Shown here: one piece after another, positions 17,700-26,279 of the stretch
Position numbering within the stretch: position 1 is the first letter of the stretch
How the letters are laid out: every line of letters starts with the position of its first letter
Assembly (NCBI RefSeq): GCF_024749285.1
Contig: NZ_CP087196.1
Coordinates: 6,262,001 to 6,326,000 of the forward strand
Source of the DNA: Pseudomonas sp. B21-015
GTDB lineage: Bacteria > Pseudomonadota > Gammaproteobacteria > Pseudomonadales > Pseudomonadaceae
DNA length: 64,000 nt
Reading direction: 5' to 3'
The notes under the pieces: model-generated
What the model was told of the DNA's origin: nothing
What the model saw: only the letters and a program-made list of their open reading frames with translations
The model's database searches: none
Position numbers and translations under genes: made by a program

Positions 17700-18884
17700 A
17701 TGTGGTACGAAGGTTTTCTTGGCTTATCGCCCTGGTCACTGGTGGCAGTCACCCTGCTGATGACCCACGTGACGATCGTCGGCGTCACGGTCTATCTGCA
17801 TCGTTATTCAGCCCATCGTTCCCTCGAGCTCAATGCCGGCCTGAAACATTTCTTCCGTTTCTGGCTGTGGCTGACCACGGCGCAGAACACCCGCGAGTGG
17901 ACCGCTATCCACCGCAAGCATCACGCCAAATGCGAAACCGTCGATGACCCGCACAGCCCGGTCATCAAGGGGCTGTCCACGGTTCTGCGCAAAGGCGCCG
18001 AGCTGTACCGCGCCGAAGCGGAAAACCCCGAGACCCTGCGCATCTACGGCAAGAACTGCCCCGAAGACTGGATCGAACGCAACCTCTACAGCCGCTTCCC
18101 GCTGCTGGGCGTGGCGATCATGGGCGTCATCGACCTGCTGCTGTTCGGCACCATCGGCATCACCATCTGGGCCATCCAGATGATGTGGATCCCGGTGTGG
18201 GCCGCCGGCGTGGTCAATGGCCTGGGCCATGCCATCGGCTACCGCAATTTCGAATGCCGCGATGCGGCGACCAATCTGGTGCCCTGGGGCATCCTGATCG
18301 GCGGCGAAGAACTGCATAACAACCATCACACCTACCCTAACTCGGCCAAACTGTCGGTGAAGAAGTGGGAATTCGACCTCGGCTGGGCATGGATCCAGGT
18401 CTTCAGCTTCCTGCGCCTGGCCAAGGTCCAGCGGGTTGCGCCGATCGCCCACCGTGTCGAAGGCAAAGGCAGCCTGGACATGGACACCGCCATGGCGATC
18501 CTCAACAACCGCTTCCAGATCATGGCCCAGTACCGCAAATTGGTCATCGCACCACTGGTCAAACAAGAACTGGAAAAGGTCGATCACTCGGTCCGTCACC
18601 AGTTCCACCGGGCCAAGCGCCTGCTCTCGCGGGAAACCAGCCTGCTGGATGACAAGCACCATGTGCGCATCCAGACCATGCTCGAACACAGCCAGGCGCT
18701 GAAGGTAATTTACGAGAAACGCCTGGCCTTGCAGCAGATCTGGGTCAAGACCAGCTCAAATGGTCACGACATGCTGGCCGCCATCAAGGATTGGGTACAC
18801 GAAGCCGAGGCCAGCGGGATTCAATCCCTGCGCGACTTCGCCGACCAGCTGAAAACCTACTCCCTGCGCCCTGCCGCTGCCTGA
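17700..18884 (+). CDS. desA: Delta-9 acyl-lipid fatty-acid desaturase DesA
   Basis: 394 residues, the same length as the P. aeruginosa aerobic desaturase DesA as I recall it. Histidine boxes are HRYSAH (34-39), HRKHH (71-75) and HNNHH (206-210). Hydrophobic segments lie at about 10-33, 48-62, 135-160 and 165-180. It desaturates acyl chains of membrane phospholipids in the presence of O2. It diverges from the PAS-GGDEF-EAL gene with a 135-base shared promoter gap that has a long A/T tract. Confidence 0.93.
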   Translation: MWYEGFLGLSPWSLVAVTLLMTHVTIVGVTVYLHRYSAHRSLELNAGLKHFFRFWLWLTTAQNTREWTAIHRKHHAKCETVDDPHSPVIKGLSTVLRKGAELYRAEAENPETLRIYGKNCPEDWIERNLYSRFPLLGVAIMGVIDLLLFGTIGITIWAIQMMWIPVWAAGVVNGLGHAIGYRNFECRDAATNLVPWGILIGGEELHNNHHTYPNSAKLSVKKWEFDLGWAWIQVFSFLRLAKVQRVAPIAHRVEGKGSLDMDTAMAILNNRFQIMAQYRKLVIAPLVKQELEKVDHSVRHQFHRAKRLLSRETSLLDDKHHVRIQTMLEHSQALKVIYEKRLALQQIWVKTSSNGHDMLAAIKDWVHEAEASGIQSLRDFADQLKTYSLRPAAA

Positions 18885-18904
18885 CCTTGAATCAAGGGCC
18901 GCTC

Positions 18905-19024
18905 CTGTGGCGGGGGAGCTTGCTCCCGTTCGGCTGCGCAGCAGCCGCAATATCTGACGACGCGTTTTAACGGAAAAAACGCGTCGCCAGGACCACCCAG
19001 CGGGAGCAAGCGTGCCCTCGCCAC
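18905..19024. repeat. REP-like inverted pair, family 'GGCGAGGGAGCTTGCTCCCG', with inner stem
   Basis: The outer arms are diverged copies of the unit seen at 20153, 33834 and 47237. Between them lies a strong inverted repeat, CGACGCGTTTT and AAAACGCGTCG (18959-18988), which could act as the desA terminator. Confidence 0.75.
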
Positions 19025-19138
19025 AAAAAAAGCGGGAACTTCGCTCCAAATCCCCTATCTCAAAGACACTTCGCCATCCAGGCGGGCTTTGTGCTGGCCG
19101 CTGTCGAAATAGCGGCACGCCCTTTGAGATTTGTGCCG

Positions 19139-20128
19139 ATGGTCAATAAAAACCTACAAGACTCATCCCTTCCACAGTGGCCCGAGGCCGCGCAAACCCT
19201 GATGGCGCTGATGCATGCGCAAGGCGAAGTGGCGCGCCTGAGCGAACGCGAACAGCTGTTCAGCTCGCTGCTGGTCAGCGTCAACGCAGTGCTTTGGGCA
19301 TTCAACTGGGAAACCCGTCAGGTGCTCTACGTCAGCCCGGCCTATGACCGGATCTTCGGCCGCCCCGCCGGCCTGTTGCTGTCCGACTACAACCACTGGC
19401 GCGACAGTGTTTATCCCGACGACCTGGATTACGCCGAGCGCAGCCTGGCGCAAGTGCTGGTCAACGGCGCCGTTGAAGACCGCGAGTACCGCATCATCAC
19501 CGCCGACGGCCAGGTGCGCTGGCTCAGCGACAAGTGCTTCATCAACCGTCAGGCCGAGCCGGGCCAACCGGTGATTATCGTCGGCATTGCCGAAGACATC
19601 ACCGAAAAGAAGCAGATGGAAACCGAGCTACACCGCTTGGCCACCACCGACGTGCTGACCCAAAGCAGCAACCGCCGACACTTCTTCGAATGCGCCCATC
19701 GCGAATTCGACCAGGCACGACTACACGGTGCGCCGATGGCCTTCCTGCTGCTGGACATCGATAACTTCAAAGTGATCAACGACACCTACGGCCATCCGGA
19801 AGGCGACATGGTGCTGCAACGCATCGCCGAGAGCGGCCGCGCAGCCCTGCGGCGTGGTGATCTGTTCGGGCGGATTGGCGGTGAGGAATTCGCTGCGGTG
19901 TTCCCCGGCTGCGCACCGGACATGGCCATGCAAGTGGCCGAGCGCCTGCAACGGGAGATTCAGCGGTTGAGTTTCAGCCATGACGACCAGACGTTCGGCA
20001 TCACCGTCAGCCAGGGCCTGACCAGCCTCACGCCCGAGGATGAAAACCTCGACAGCCTGTTCGCCCGCGCCGATGCAGCGATGTACGAAGCCAAGCGCCA
20101 GGGCAAGAACCGGATTATCTCCGACTGA
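19139..20128 (+). CDS. PAS-GGDEF diguanylate cyclase
   Basis: 329 residues from the ATG at 19139; the frame is open 16 codons further upstream without support. A PAS domain covers about 40-155 (WETRQVLYVSPAYDRIFG, ending VGIAEDITEKKQ). The GGDEF domain has an intact GGEEF (247-251) and an RxxD inhibition site (RRGD, 238-241) exactly five residues before it. It should therefore make cyclic-di-GMP with product inhibition. One oddity is that the usual D-x-LTGLxNRR reads DVLTQSSNRR. It is cytosolic, with no membrane segment. It follows desA as PA0290-type cyclases do in related genomes. Confidence 0.92.
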   Translation: MVNKNLQDSSLPQWPEAAQTLMALMHAQGEVARLSEREQLFSSLLVSVNAVLWAFNWETRQVLYVSPAYDRIFGRPAGLLLSDYNHWRDSVYPDDLDYAERSLAQVLVNGAVEDREYRIITADGQVRWLSDKCFINRQAEPGQPVIIVGIAEDITEKKQMETELHRLATTDVLTQSSNRRHFFECAHREFDQARLHGAPMAFLLLDIDNFKVINDTYGHPEGDMVLQRIAESGRAALRRGDLFGRIGGEEFAAVFPGCAPDMAMQVAERLQREIQRLSFSHDDQTFGITVSQGLTSLTPEDENLDSLFARADAAMYEAKRQGKNRIISD

Positions 20129-20152
20129 GAACTATCTGGCGCTTATACCCAC

Positions 20153-20300
20153 CTGTGGCGAGGGGGCTTGCCCCCGTTGGGCTGCGAAGCAGTCCTGAAT
20201 TCTGCAACCTCGCTCTGACAGGAATACCGCGATCTCTGGCTTCACGGCTGCTGCGCAACCGAACGGAGGCAAGCCCCCTCGCCACAGTTCGCTCCCACAG
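20153..20300. repeat. REP-like inverted pair, family 'GGCGAGGGAGCTTGCTCCCG'
   Basis: Outer arms TGTGGCGAGGGGGCTTGCCC and its inverse lie at 20153-20180 and 20262-20287, with about 80 bases of less conserved sequence between. A partial GCTCCCACAG unit trails it. It separates convergent genes. Confidence 0.8.
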
Positions 20301-20315
20301 GGTTTGGTGTCAGAT

Positions 20316-21530
20316 TCACTTCTTGCGCAAACGCATCAGCTCAGGCAATCCGATCTTGAGCAACCGCGCCGTGCGGCTCTTGGACAACGCCTCGATCCCC
20401 TCATGCTCGGTCAGGCGCGCCAGTTGTGCGGCCATGTTCATCACCAGCGCCTCGCGGGAGTAAACCCCGCCACCGAGCTGGTAAACCGCCGCAATCAGCT
20501 CTCGCAGCTCCAGGGGCAGGCGCCAGCGGGTCCGTAGCGCCGAACCATAGGCCGCGCCAAATTCGGCCAGTGCGTCGCCGACTTCTTCCAGCTCATCCAG
20601 CTCACCGCCGGCTTGCTTCCACTCCTGCAAACACCGCAGCAACGCCAGGTCGCCGAGACGATGCAGCATGCCCGCGCTATAACAGCGCTCCTGATCCAGA
20701 TCCAGCAAACGCGCCAACGTTCGCGCGTATTCGGCGGTGTGCAGGGACAACTCCCAATAACGCTCGGCATAATCGGCCAGGAACGGATCGCTGAGCCGGG
20801 CACTGCGCTTGAGGGCCAGCCCCAGAATCAGGTTCATGCTTTGCCCGGTGCCCAAGCGATGCAACGCCTGGGCCAGGGTTTGCACGGCGGCGCCATGATG
20901 CTGGGCCGCGCTGTTGGCGGCAGCGATCAAGACAGCGGTGATTTGCGGATCGGTGCGGATCTCGTCTTCCAGCCGCGTCAGATCAAGGCCATTGGGATTG
21001 AGACTACGTTTGATCGCCACCTGCACATCGGTCATCAACGGCGCACCGTCCGCCAGTTCGCGCCGCCGCTCCAGATACACCGACAAGGTCATGCCCGGCG
21101 CCAATGACGGCACCTCGCAGGACACCTCTTCACCAGCGTTCAGCAATAAATCCTGCAGGCGCTGGGTCAGGCTTTCCATGTTCAAGGGTTTGGTCAGGTA
21201 CGCCGTGGGCGCCAGAGGCAAGGCTTCGCGCACGCTGGCGCTGTCGTTGCGGCTGCTCATCAGAATGAAGGGCAGCGGCGGATTACGTTTGCGCTGACGA
21301 ACACTGCGCAAGACATTCAGGCCATCGACGCCGGGCAACTCCCAGTCGACGATCACCAGGTCATAAGGATTTTCCGCCAACAGCTGCAGGGCCTCCTGGC
21401 CGTCAGCACACAGGTCCAGCCGCGCGTCGCAGCGCACATTCAACAACACCTGCTTGAGCAGGTCACGGGGCCAAGGGTCGGCCTCGGCAATCAGCACACG
21501 CGGTACAGCGGGTAACACTACAGCAGTCAT
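20316..21530 (-). CDS. Receiver-HDOD two-domain signalling protein
   Basis: 404 residues from the ATG at 21528-21530, with GGAG eight bases before it; a GTG two codons upstream is possible. Residues 1-125 are a receiver domain with phospho-acceptor Asp in LVIVDWELPGVDG and Lys in AYLTKPLNME. Residues about 175-390 resemble an HDOD domain (DPQITAVLIAAANSAAQHHG; YSAGMLHRLGDLALL). This domain is related to HD phosphohydrolases but lacks their catalytic residues. Such proteins act as signalling scaffolds. It lies next to gabT on the same strand, with a terminator between. Confidence 0.85.
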   Translation of the reverse strand: MTAVVLPAVPRVLIAEADPWPRDLLKQVLLNVRCDARLDLCADGQEALQLLAENPYDLVIVDWELPGVDGLNVLRSVRQRKRNPPLPFILMSSRNDSASVREALPLAPTAYLTKPLNMESLTQRLQDLLLNAGEEVSCEVPSLAPGMTLSVYLERRRELADGAPLMTDVQVAIKRSLNPNGLDLTRLEDEIRTDPQITAVLIAAANSAAQHHGAAVQTLAQALHRLGTGQSMNLILGLALKRSARLSDPFLADYAERYWELSLHTAEYARTLARLLDLDQERCYSAGMLHRLGDLALLRCLQEWKQAGGELDELEEVGDALAEFGAAYGSALRTRWRLPLELRELIAAVYQLGGGVYSREALVMNMAAQLARLTEHEGIEALSKSRTARLLKIGLPELMRLRKK

Positions 21531-21617
21531 CTGCACACTCCAACGGCAATGCTTGCACCTTAGTCAATGCTGGCCATTCGATACAGCTCAATTGCCCTGA
21601 TGTGTTCCAAGGGGCAT

Positions 21618-21645
21618 AAAAAAACCCGCCGAAGCGGGTTTTTTG
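21618..21645. terminator. Bidirectional-looking terminator downstream of gabT
   Basis: The hairpin AAAAACCCGC-CGAA-GCGGGTTTTT has A and T runs on both flanks. It lies 20 bases beyond the gabT stop. Confidence 0.9.
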
Positions 21646-21665
21646 TCGATCAGTTCACAAATGAA

Positions 21666-22943
21666 TCAGAGCTCGGCGAAGCACTCTTCCATGATCGCCA
21701 GGCCTCTATCCAGTTGCTCGTCCGGCGCGGTCAGCGGTACCAGCACGCGCAGAACGTTGCCATAGGTGCCGCACGACAGCAGGATCAGGCCCTTGTCGCG
21801 CGCCTTGGCCACAACCGATGCCACGGCAGCAGCGTTCGGCTTGTGGCTGTCGCCGTCGACGAACAGCTCGACCGCGATCATTGCGCCCAAGGCACGCACT
21901 TCGCCGATCACCGGATACTTGGCCTGGATAGCCTTCAGGCCAGTCACCAGACGCTCGCCAACCGCTTTGCAACGGTCCAGCAGGTGCTCTTCTTCAAACA
22001 CTTCCATCACGGCCAGAGCCGCGGCGCAAGCGATCGGGCTACCGGCATAAGTGCCGCCCAGGCCGCCTGGAGCGATGGCGTCCATGTATTCGGCCTTGCC
22101 GCACACACCGGCCAGCGGGAAGCCGCCAGCGATGGATTTGGCGAAAGTGGTCAGGTCGGCGGCAACGCCCATCTGTTCCATGGCAAAGAAAGTGCCGGTA
22201 CGGCCAGCGCCAGTCTGTACTTCGTCAGCGATCAACAGAATGCCGTGCTGGTCGCACAGGGCACGCAGGCGCTTCATGAACTCTTTAGGCGCGACGTAGA
22301 AACCGCCTTCGCCCTGCACCGGCTCGATGATGATGGCGGCGATGTCACGCGGCTCGGCGTCGTTCTTGAAGATGCGCTCGATGCTGGCGATCGAATCGTC
22401 GATGCTCACACCGTGCAGCTCGTTCGGGTACAACGCGCGGAAGATGCCGCCTGGCATCAGGCCCATGCCGGCCGAGTAAGGCACGACTTTACCGGTCAGG
22501 CCCAGGGTCATCATGGTGCGACCGTGGTAAGCGCCGGTGAACGCGATCACGCCGGCACGGCCAGTGGCGGCGCGGGCGATTTTCACGGCGTTTTCCACGG
22601 CTTCGGAACCCGTGGTCACCAACAGGGTTTTCTTGGCGAAATCACCTGGCACCTTGGCGTTGATTTTTTCGCACAGTTCCACGTACGGCTCGTAGGCCAG
22701 GACCTGGAAGCAGGTGTGGGTCAGCTTGTTCAGTTGAGCAGTCACGGCCGCAATGACTTTCGGGTGCAGGTGACCAGTGTTCAGCACGGCGATACCGCCG
22801 GCGAAGTCGATGAACTCGCGACCTTCAACGTCGGTCACGGTGGCGTTCTTCGCGTGGTCGGCGAAGATCGGGTGAATCTGGCCAACACCGCGCGGTACAG
22901 CGGCTTCGCGGCGTTTCATCAGGGATGCGTTAGTCTTGCTCAT
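21666..22943 (-). CDS. gabT: 4-aminobutyrate (GABA) aminotransferase
   Basis: 425 residues from the ATG at 22941-22943 (GAGGA ribosome-binding site), beginning SKTNASLMKRREAAVPRGVG as family members do. It is a class III PLP aminotransferase. The cofactor region shows TGSEAVENAVKIARAATGR, and the PLP lysine is in TTFAKSIAGGFPLAG. It transfers the amino group of GABA to 2-oxoglutarate, giving succinate semialdehyde, which GabD oxidises. gabD lies 193 bases upstream on the same strand. No gabP or gabR gene is beside them. Confidence 0.96.
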   Translation of the reverse strand: MSKTNASLMKRREAAVPRGVGQIHPIFADHAKNATVTDVEGREFIDFAGGIAVLNTGHLHPKVIAAVTAQLNKLTHTCFQVLAYEPYVELCEKINAKVPGDFAKKTLLVTTGSEAVENAVKIARAATGRAGVIAFTGAYHGRTMMTLGLTGKVVPYSAGMGLMPGGIFRALYPNELHGVSIDDSIASIERIFKNDAEPRDIAAIIIEPVQGEGGFYVAPKEFMKRLRALCDQHGILLIADEVQTGAGRTGTFFAMEQMGVAADLTTFAKSIAGGFPLAGVCGKAEYMDAIAPGGLGGTYAGSPIACAAALAVMEVFEEEHLLDRCKAVGERLVTGLKAIQAKYPVIGEVRALGAMIAVELFVDGDSHKPNAAAVASVVAKARDKGLILLSCGTYGNVLRVLVPLTAPDEQLDRGLAIMEECFAEL

Positions 22944-23135
22944 AGTGTCCTCATTCACCGCTCATCGGGCGGCGTGGTTCAAGGATTAAGCGGCGGGGAG
23001 GCAACTACGGCAGCATGCGATGATCGACTGCCACAGCTTTCCCGGCCACAGAGAAAATTCCGTTTGAAGCGGCGCAAAGGGCAGCGCTCTCGTGCCCTTT
23101 ACGCTTGAAGCAATGCCTGCTTATGTTTTCCGAGC

Positions 23136-24578
23136 TTAGATACCCAGACAGAGGTATTTGATTTCCAGGTAATCCTCGATGCCGTACTTGGAGCCTTCAC
23201 GGCCCAGGCCCGACGCCTTGATGCCGCCGAATGGCGCGACTTCGTTGGAGATCAACCCGGTGTTGACGCCGACCATGCCGTATTCCAAGGCTTCAGCCAC
23301 GCGGAACACACGGCCCAGGTCGCGAGCATAGAAGTACGAGGCCAGGCCGAACTCAGTGTCGTTGGACATCGCGATCACGTCGGCTTCGTCTTTGAAGCGG
23401 AACAGTGGCGCCAATGGGCCGAAGGTTTCTTCCTTGGCCACGGCAGCGTTATTCGGCACGTTGGTCAGGATGGTCGGCTCGAAGAAGTTGCCTTCCATCA
23501 CCTTGCCACCGGACAGCACGGTTGCACCTTTGCTCACGGCGTCAGCAATGTGCTCTTGAACCTTGGCCACGGCTTTTTCGTCGATCAGCGGGCCCGTGGT
23601 GGTGCCGTCTTCCAGACCGTTACCGATCTTGAGCTTGGCCACGGCCACTTTCAGTTTTTCGGCGAACGCGTCGTACACCGAATCCTGAATGTACAGGCGG
23701 TTGGCGCAGACGCAGGTCTGGCCGTTGTTGCGATACTTGGAAATGATCGCGCCTTCGACGGCCTTATCCAGGTCCGCGTCGTCGAACACGATGAACGGCG
23801 CGTTGCCGCCCAGTTCCAGCGAGACTTTCTTGATGTCCTTGGCGCACTCGGTCATCAACTGACGACCGATTTCAGTCGAGCCGGTGAACGACAGTTTGCG
23901 CACGATCGGGTTGCCGGTCAGCTCGCTGCCAATGTCGCCGGCGCTGCCGGTCACCACACTGAACACACCGTTCGGAATACCGGCACGCTGGGCCAGTTCA
24001 GCCAGGGCGAAAGCCGAGAACGGAGTTTGCGAAGCAGGCTTGAGCACCATGGTGCAACCGGCGGCCAGAGCCGGGCCGGCTTTACGGGTGATCATCGCGG
24101 CCGGGAAGTTCCACGGAGTAATCGCGGCGGTCACGCCGATCGGCTGCTTGATCACGATCAGGCGCTTGTCTGGCTGGTGGCCCGGAATCACGTCACCGTA
24201 GACGCGCTTGGCTTCTTCAGCGAACCACTCGATAAAGGAAGCGGCGTAAACGATCTCGCCCTTGGCTTCAGCCAATGGCTTGCCCTGCTCCAGAGTCATC
24301 AGGCGAGCCAGGTCGTCCTGGTTCTCGATGATCAGCTCGAACCAGCGACGCAGCTTGTTCGCACGATCCTTGGCGGTCAGTGCACGCCAGGCCGGCAGCG
24401 CTTTGTCAGCGGCTTCGATCGCACGGCGGGTTTCGGCAGCGCCCATTTTCGGCACAGTGCCCAGAATTTCGCCCGTTGCCGGGTTATTGACCTTGATCGT
24501 CTGACCGTTGTCCGCATCGACCCAAGCGCCATCGATAAAGGCTTGCTGGCGGAACAACTGGGTGTCTTTAAGCTGCAT
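23136..24578 (-). CDS. gabD: NADP-dependent succinate-semialdehyde dehydrogenase
   Basis: 480 residues from the ATG at 24576-24578 (AGGAA upstream); the seven codons before it are rejected. It starts QLKDTQLFRQQAFIDGAWVD, typical of GabD. The catalytic Glu is in LELGGNAPFIVFDDADL and the catalytic Cys in NNGQTCVCANRLY. The enzyme oxidises succinate semialdehyde to succinate, completing GABA degradation into the TCA cycle. It is the first gene of the gabDT pair. The 350-base upstream region holds two small palindromes that may be operators. Confidence 0.96.
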   Translation of the reverse strand: MQLKDTQLFRQQAFIDGAWVDADNGQTIKVNNPATGEILGTVPKMGAAETRRAIEAADKALPAWRALTAKDRANKLRRWFELIIENQDDLARLMTLEQGKPLAEAKGEIVYAASFIEWFAEEAKRVYGDVIPGHQPDKRLIVIKQPIGVTAAITPWNFPAAMITRKAGPALAAGCTMVLKPASQTPFSAFALAELAQRAGIPNGVFSVVTGSAGDIGSELTGNPIVRKLSFTGSTEIGRQLMTECAKDIKKVSLELGGNAPFIVFDDADLDKAVEGAIISKYRNNGQTCVCANRLYIQDSVYDAFAEKLKVAVAKLKIGNGLEDGTTTGPLIDEKAVAKVQEHIADAVSKGATVLSGGKVMEGNFFEPTILTNVPNNAAVAKEETFGPLAPLFRFKDEADVIAMSNDTEFGLASYFYARDLGRVFRVAEALEYGMVGVNTGLISNEVAPFGGIKASGLGREGSKYGIEDYLEIKYLCLGI

Positions 24579-24732
24579 GTCGGCTTTCCTTAACAGCACC
24601 GCGGCACGCGCGGAGCGAATTATGATTGTAGAAAGGCGCCTTATAGGCTGCCGTCAGGGAAATCATTCACCGGGCTGAAGCACATAAATAGCGCACAAAT
24701 CGAACTCGTGCGGTTCAGCACCCAGACAAGAG

Positions 24733-24750
24733 CGTTTGAAATCTCAAACG
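24733..24750. promoter_or_regulatory. Palindrome upstream of gabD
   Basis: A perfect inverted repeat, CGTTTGA-N4-TCAAACG, lies about 155 bases before the gabD start. It is a candidate operator for a gab regulator encoded elsewhere. The rest of 24600-24927 shows no gene. Confidence 0.4.
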
Positions 24751-24786
24751 AATCCTAGGATCAAAGGGGGTAAAGGACAATAGGCT

Positions 24787-24802
24787 GTTCGAAAAAAAGA
24801 AC
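24787..24802. promoter_or_regulatory. Second small palindrome upstream of gabD
   Basis: The inverted repeat GTTC-N8-GAAC lies in an A-rich tract, 36 bases further from gabD than the previous palindrome. It is too weak for assignment on its own. Confidence 0.2.
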
Positions 24803-24927
24803 GAAAACGCCGCATTTGCTTATTTTTTCTGATCAACGTAGCAAACGCAGGTTACGCTTGGGAAAAACGCAGGCGATTCAGCAGCATGGACGCCCGCAGC
24901 GCATATGAGTATCATGGCGCCCGCATT

Positions 24928-25004
24928 GCACCAGTAGCTCAGCTGGATAGAGTACTGCCCTCCGAAGGCAGGGGTCGTGGGTTCGAATCCCGCCTGGTGC
25001 ACCA
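24928..25004 (+). tRNA. tRNA-Arg (anticodon CCG)
   Basis: 77 bases with an encoded CCA end. Acceptor arm GCACCAG pairs with CTGGTGC, the D arm contains AGCTCAGCTGGATAGAGT, and the anticodon stem CTGCC/GGCAG encloses loop CTCCGAA with anticodon CCG (reads CGG, Arg). The T arm is GTGGGTTCGAATCCCGC. An integrase remnant starts 115 bases downstream, so this gene has probably served as an integration site. Confidence 0.95.
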
Positions 25005-25118
25005 TTTTCTTTCCCTTGTATTACAAGGGGATAGCGCTCCTGAAAGAAACCTGTCCTAGTCCTGAAAGTCGTTTTTGCCACAAATTTGCCACACTTGAAC
25101 GTGGCAGGAATGGTCGAA

Positions 25119-25619
25119 ATGGCAACAATCAGGAATCGCGGCGAGTATCAGTGGGAAGCGCAAATCCGCCTCAAAGGCTATCCAGCCCAAAGAAAAACCT
25201 TCGAAACCAAAGCCGATGCCCAAGCCTGGGCACGCATGATCGAAAGCGAAATCGACCGAGGCATTTTTGTCTCTCGCGTCGAGGCTGAACACACCGCCTT
25301 TCATCAACTCATTGATCGCTATATCTCCGAGATCGCTCCGAAGCACAAAGGCGCGTATTCGGAAATCAAGCGCCTGGAAGCGCTCAAGCGTCATCCGCTG
25401 GCGACACGCATCGTTGCCACCCTCTCCTCTTCAGATTTTGCCCGCTACCGTGACGAGCGCTTGAAAATCCGCAAGGGCAATACGGTGAAGCGTGAACTCG
25501 CATTGCTCCAATGCGTCTGTCGGCTGCGTCACCGCGCCAAGAATCTGTCTATGATCTCGCGAGCTAGAGGAGACAAGGTAAAAGCAGCCGAAGAAGCGCA
25601 TTTTACGGGCTGTAAATGA
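25119..25619 (+). pseudogene. Tyrosine-type integrase, N-terminal remnant
   Basis: 166 codons from the ATG at 25119. Residues 1-125 or so look like the N-terminal arm-binding and core-binding domains of a phage or island integrase (WEAQIRLKGYPAQRKTFETK; RYISEIAPKHKGAYSEIKRL; SSDFARYRDERLKIRKGNTV). After KRELALL the family sequence stops abruptly and is replaced by unrelated residues (QCVCRLRHRAKNLSMISRAR) up to the stop. The catalytic domain with R-H-R-Y is missing. This is a decayed integrase beside its tRNA-Arg target, with the break probably made by insertion or deletion near 25500. Confidence 0.8.
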
Positions 25620-25686
25620 GCATTCTGAGGCTGTTTTTAACACGGTATCGCCGACGCGCAGCAGGTCATAAACAGGTTTTTAGAAA

Positions 25687-26199
25687 TCACTCGGCCGCCG
25701 GTTCCAAGACCGCCAATAGCTCCGATAGCCGCTCATCCAACTGCGCCAGCTGTGCCGCCGCTATAGGCGCCAGAATCCGCGCCTCGTTGGCGACATGGGC
25801 GGTCACTGCGCGGTCGATCAGCGCCAGCCCGGCCGGGGTCAATTGCACCAGCAGGCTGCGCGCGTCACTGGGGTTGGGCGTGCGGCTGACCCAGCCGGCG
25901 GCCTCCAGCTGCTGCAGCTGCCGGGTCATGGTGCCGGAGGTGATCATCAAGGACGAAAACAGCGTGGTCGGCGCCAGGCAGTGGGGCGCGCCGGCGCGAC
26001 GCAGGGTGGCCAGCACATCGAACTCCCAGGCGTTCAGGCCGAAAGCGCTGAAGACCTTAGCCAGTTCACGCTGCAGCAGCACCGAGCAGCGCTTGACCCG
26101 GCCAATGGTGCCCATGGGGCTGACGTCCAGATCCGGACGCTCGCGGCGCCACTGCCGAAGAATCATGTCGACCGCATCGGCCTGTCGTTCGGTTGTCAT
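25687..26199 (-). CDS. MarR-family transcriptional regulator
   Basis: 170 residues. The MarR winged-helix core is clear: KRCSVLLQRELAKVFSAFGL, then LATLRRAGAPHCLAPTTLFS, LMITSGTMTRQLQQLEAAGW (recognition helix) and the wing RTPNPSDARSLLVQLT. It lies divergent from an EamA exporter gene with 80 bases between the starts, where two near-identical palindromes occur. It is therefore the likely repressor of that exporter and the following nitroreductase gene. Neighbouring DNA is an acquired patch beside tRNA-Arg. Confidence 0.9.
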   Translation of the reverse strand: MTTERQADAVDMILRQWRRERPDLDVSPMGTIGRVKRCSVLLQRELAKVFSAFGLNAWEFDVLATLRRAGAPHCLAPTTLFSSLMITSGTMTRQLQQLEAAGWVSRTPNPSDARSLLVQLTPAGLALIDRAVTAHVANEARILAPIAAAQLAQLDERLSELLAVLEPAAE

Positions 26200-26219
26200 G
26201 CTCCACTCCTCAAAATTTA

Positions 26220-26233
26220 TCTTGAACTCAAGA
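26220..26233. promoter_or_regulatory. MarR operator candidate 1
   Basis: The perfect palindrome TCTTGA-AC-TCAAGA lies 21 bases before the marR start codon. It shares the half-site TCTTGA with the second palindrome centred 39 bases away. Confidence 0.6.
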
Positions 26234-26257
26234 CAAAATACTACTAACTTCCATTTT

Positions 26258-26273
26258 ATCTTGAATGCGAGAT
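26258..26273. promoter_or_regulatory. MarR operator candidate 2
   Basis: The imperfect palindrome ATCTTGAATGCGAGAT lies immediately upstream of the exporter start codon (26280). It overlaps an earlier in-frame ATG at 26265, which is one reason to prefer the later start. Confidence 0.6.
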
Positions 26274-26279
26274 AAATAC

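Noticed and set aside
21567..23108. Long plus-strand open frame opposite gabT
   Set aside because: Antisense shadow of a well-conserved enzyme gene.
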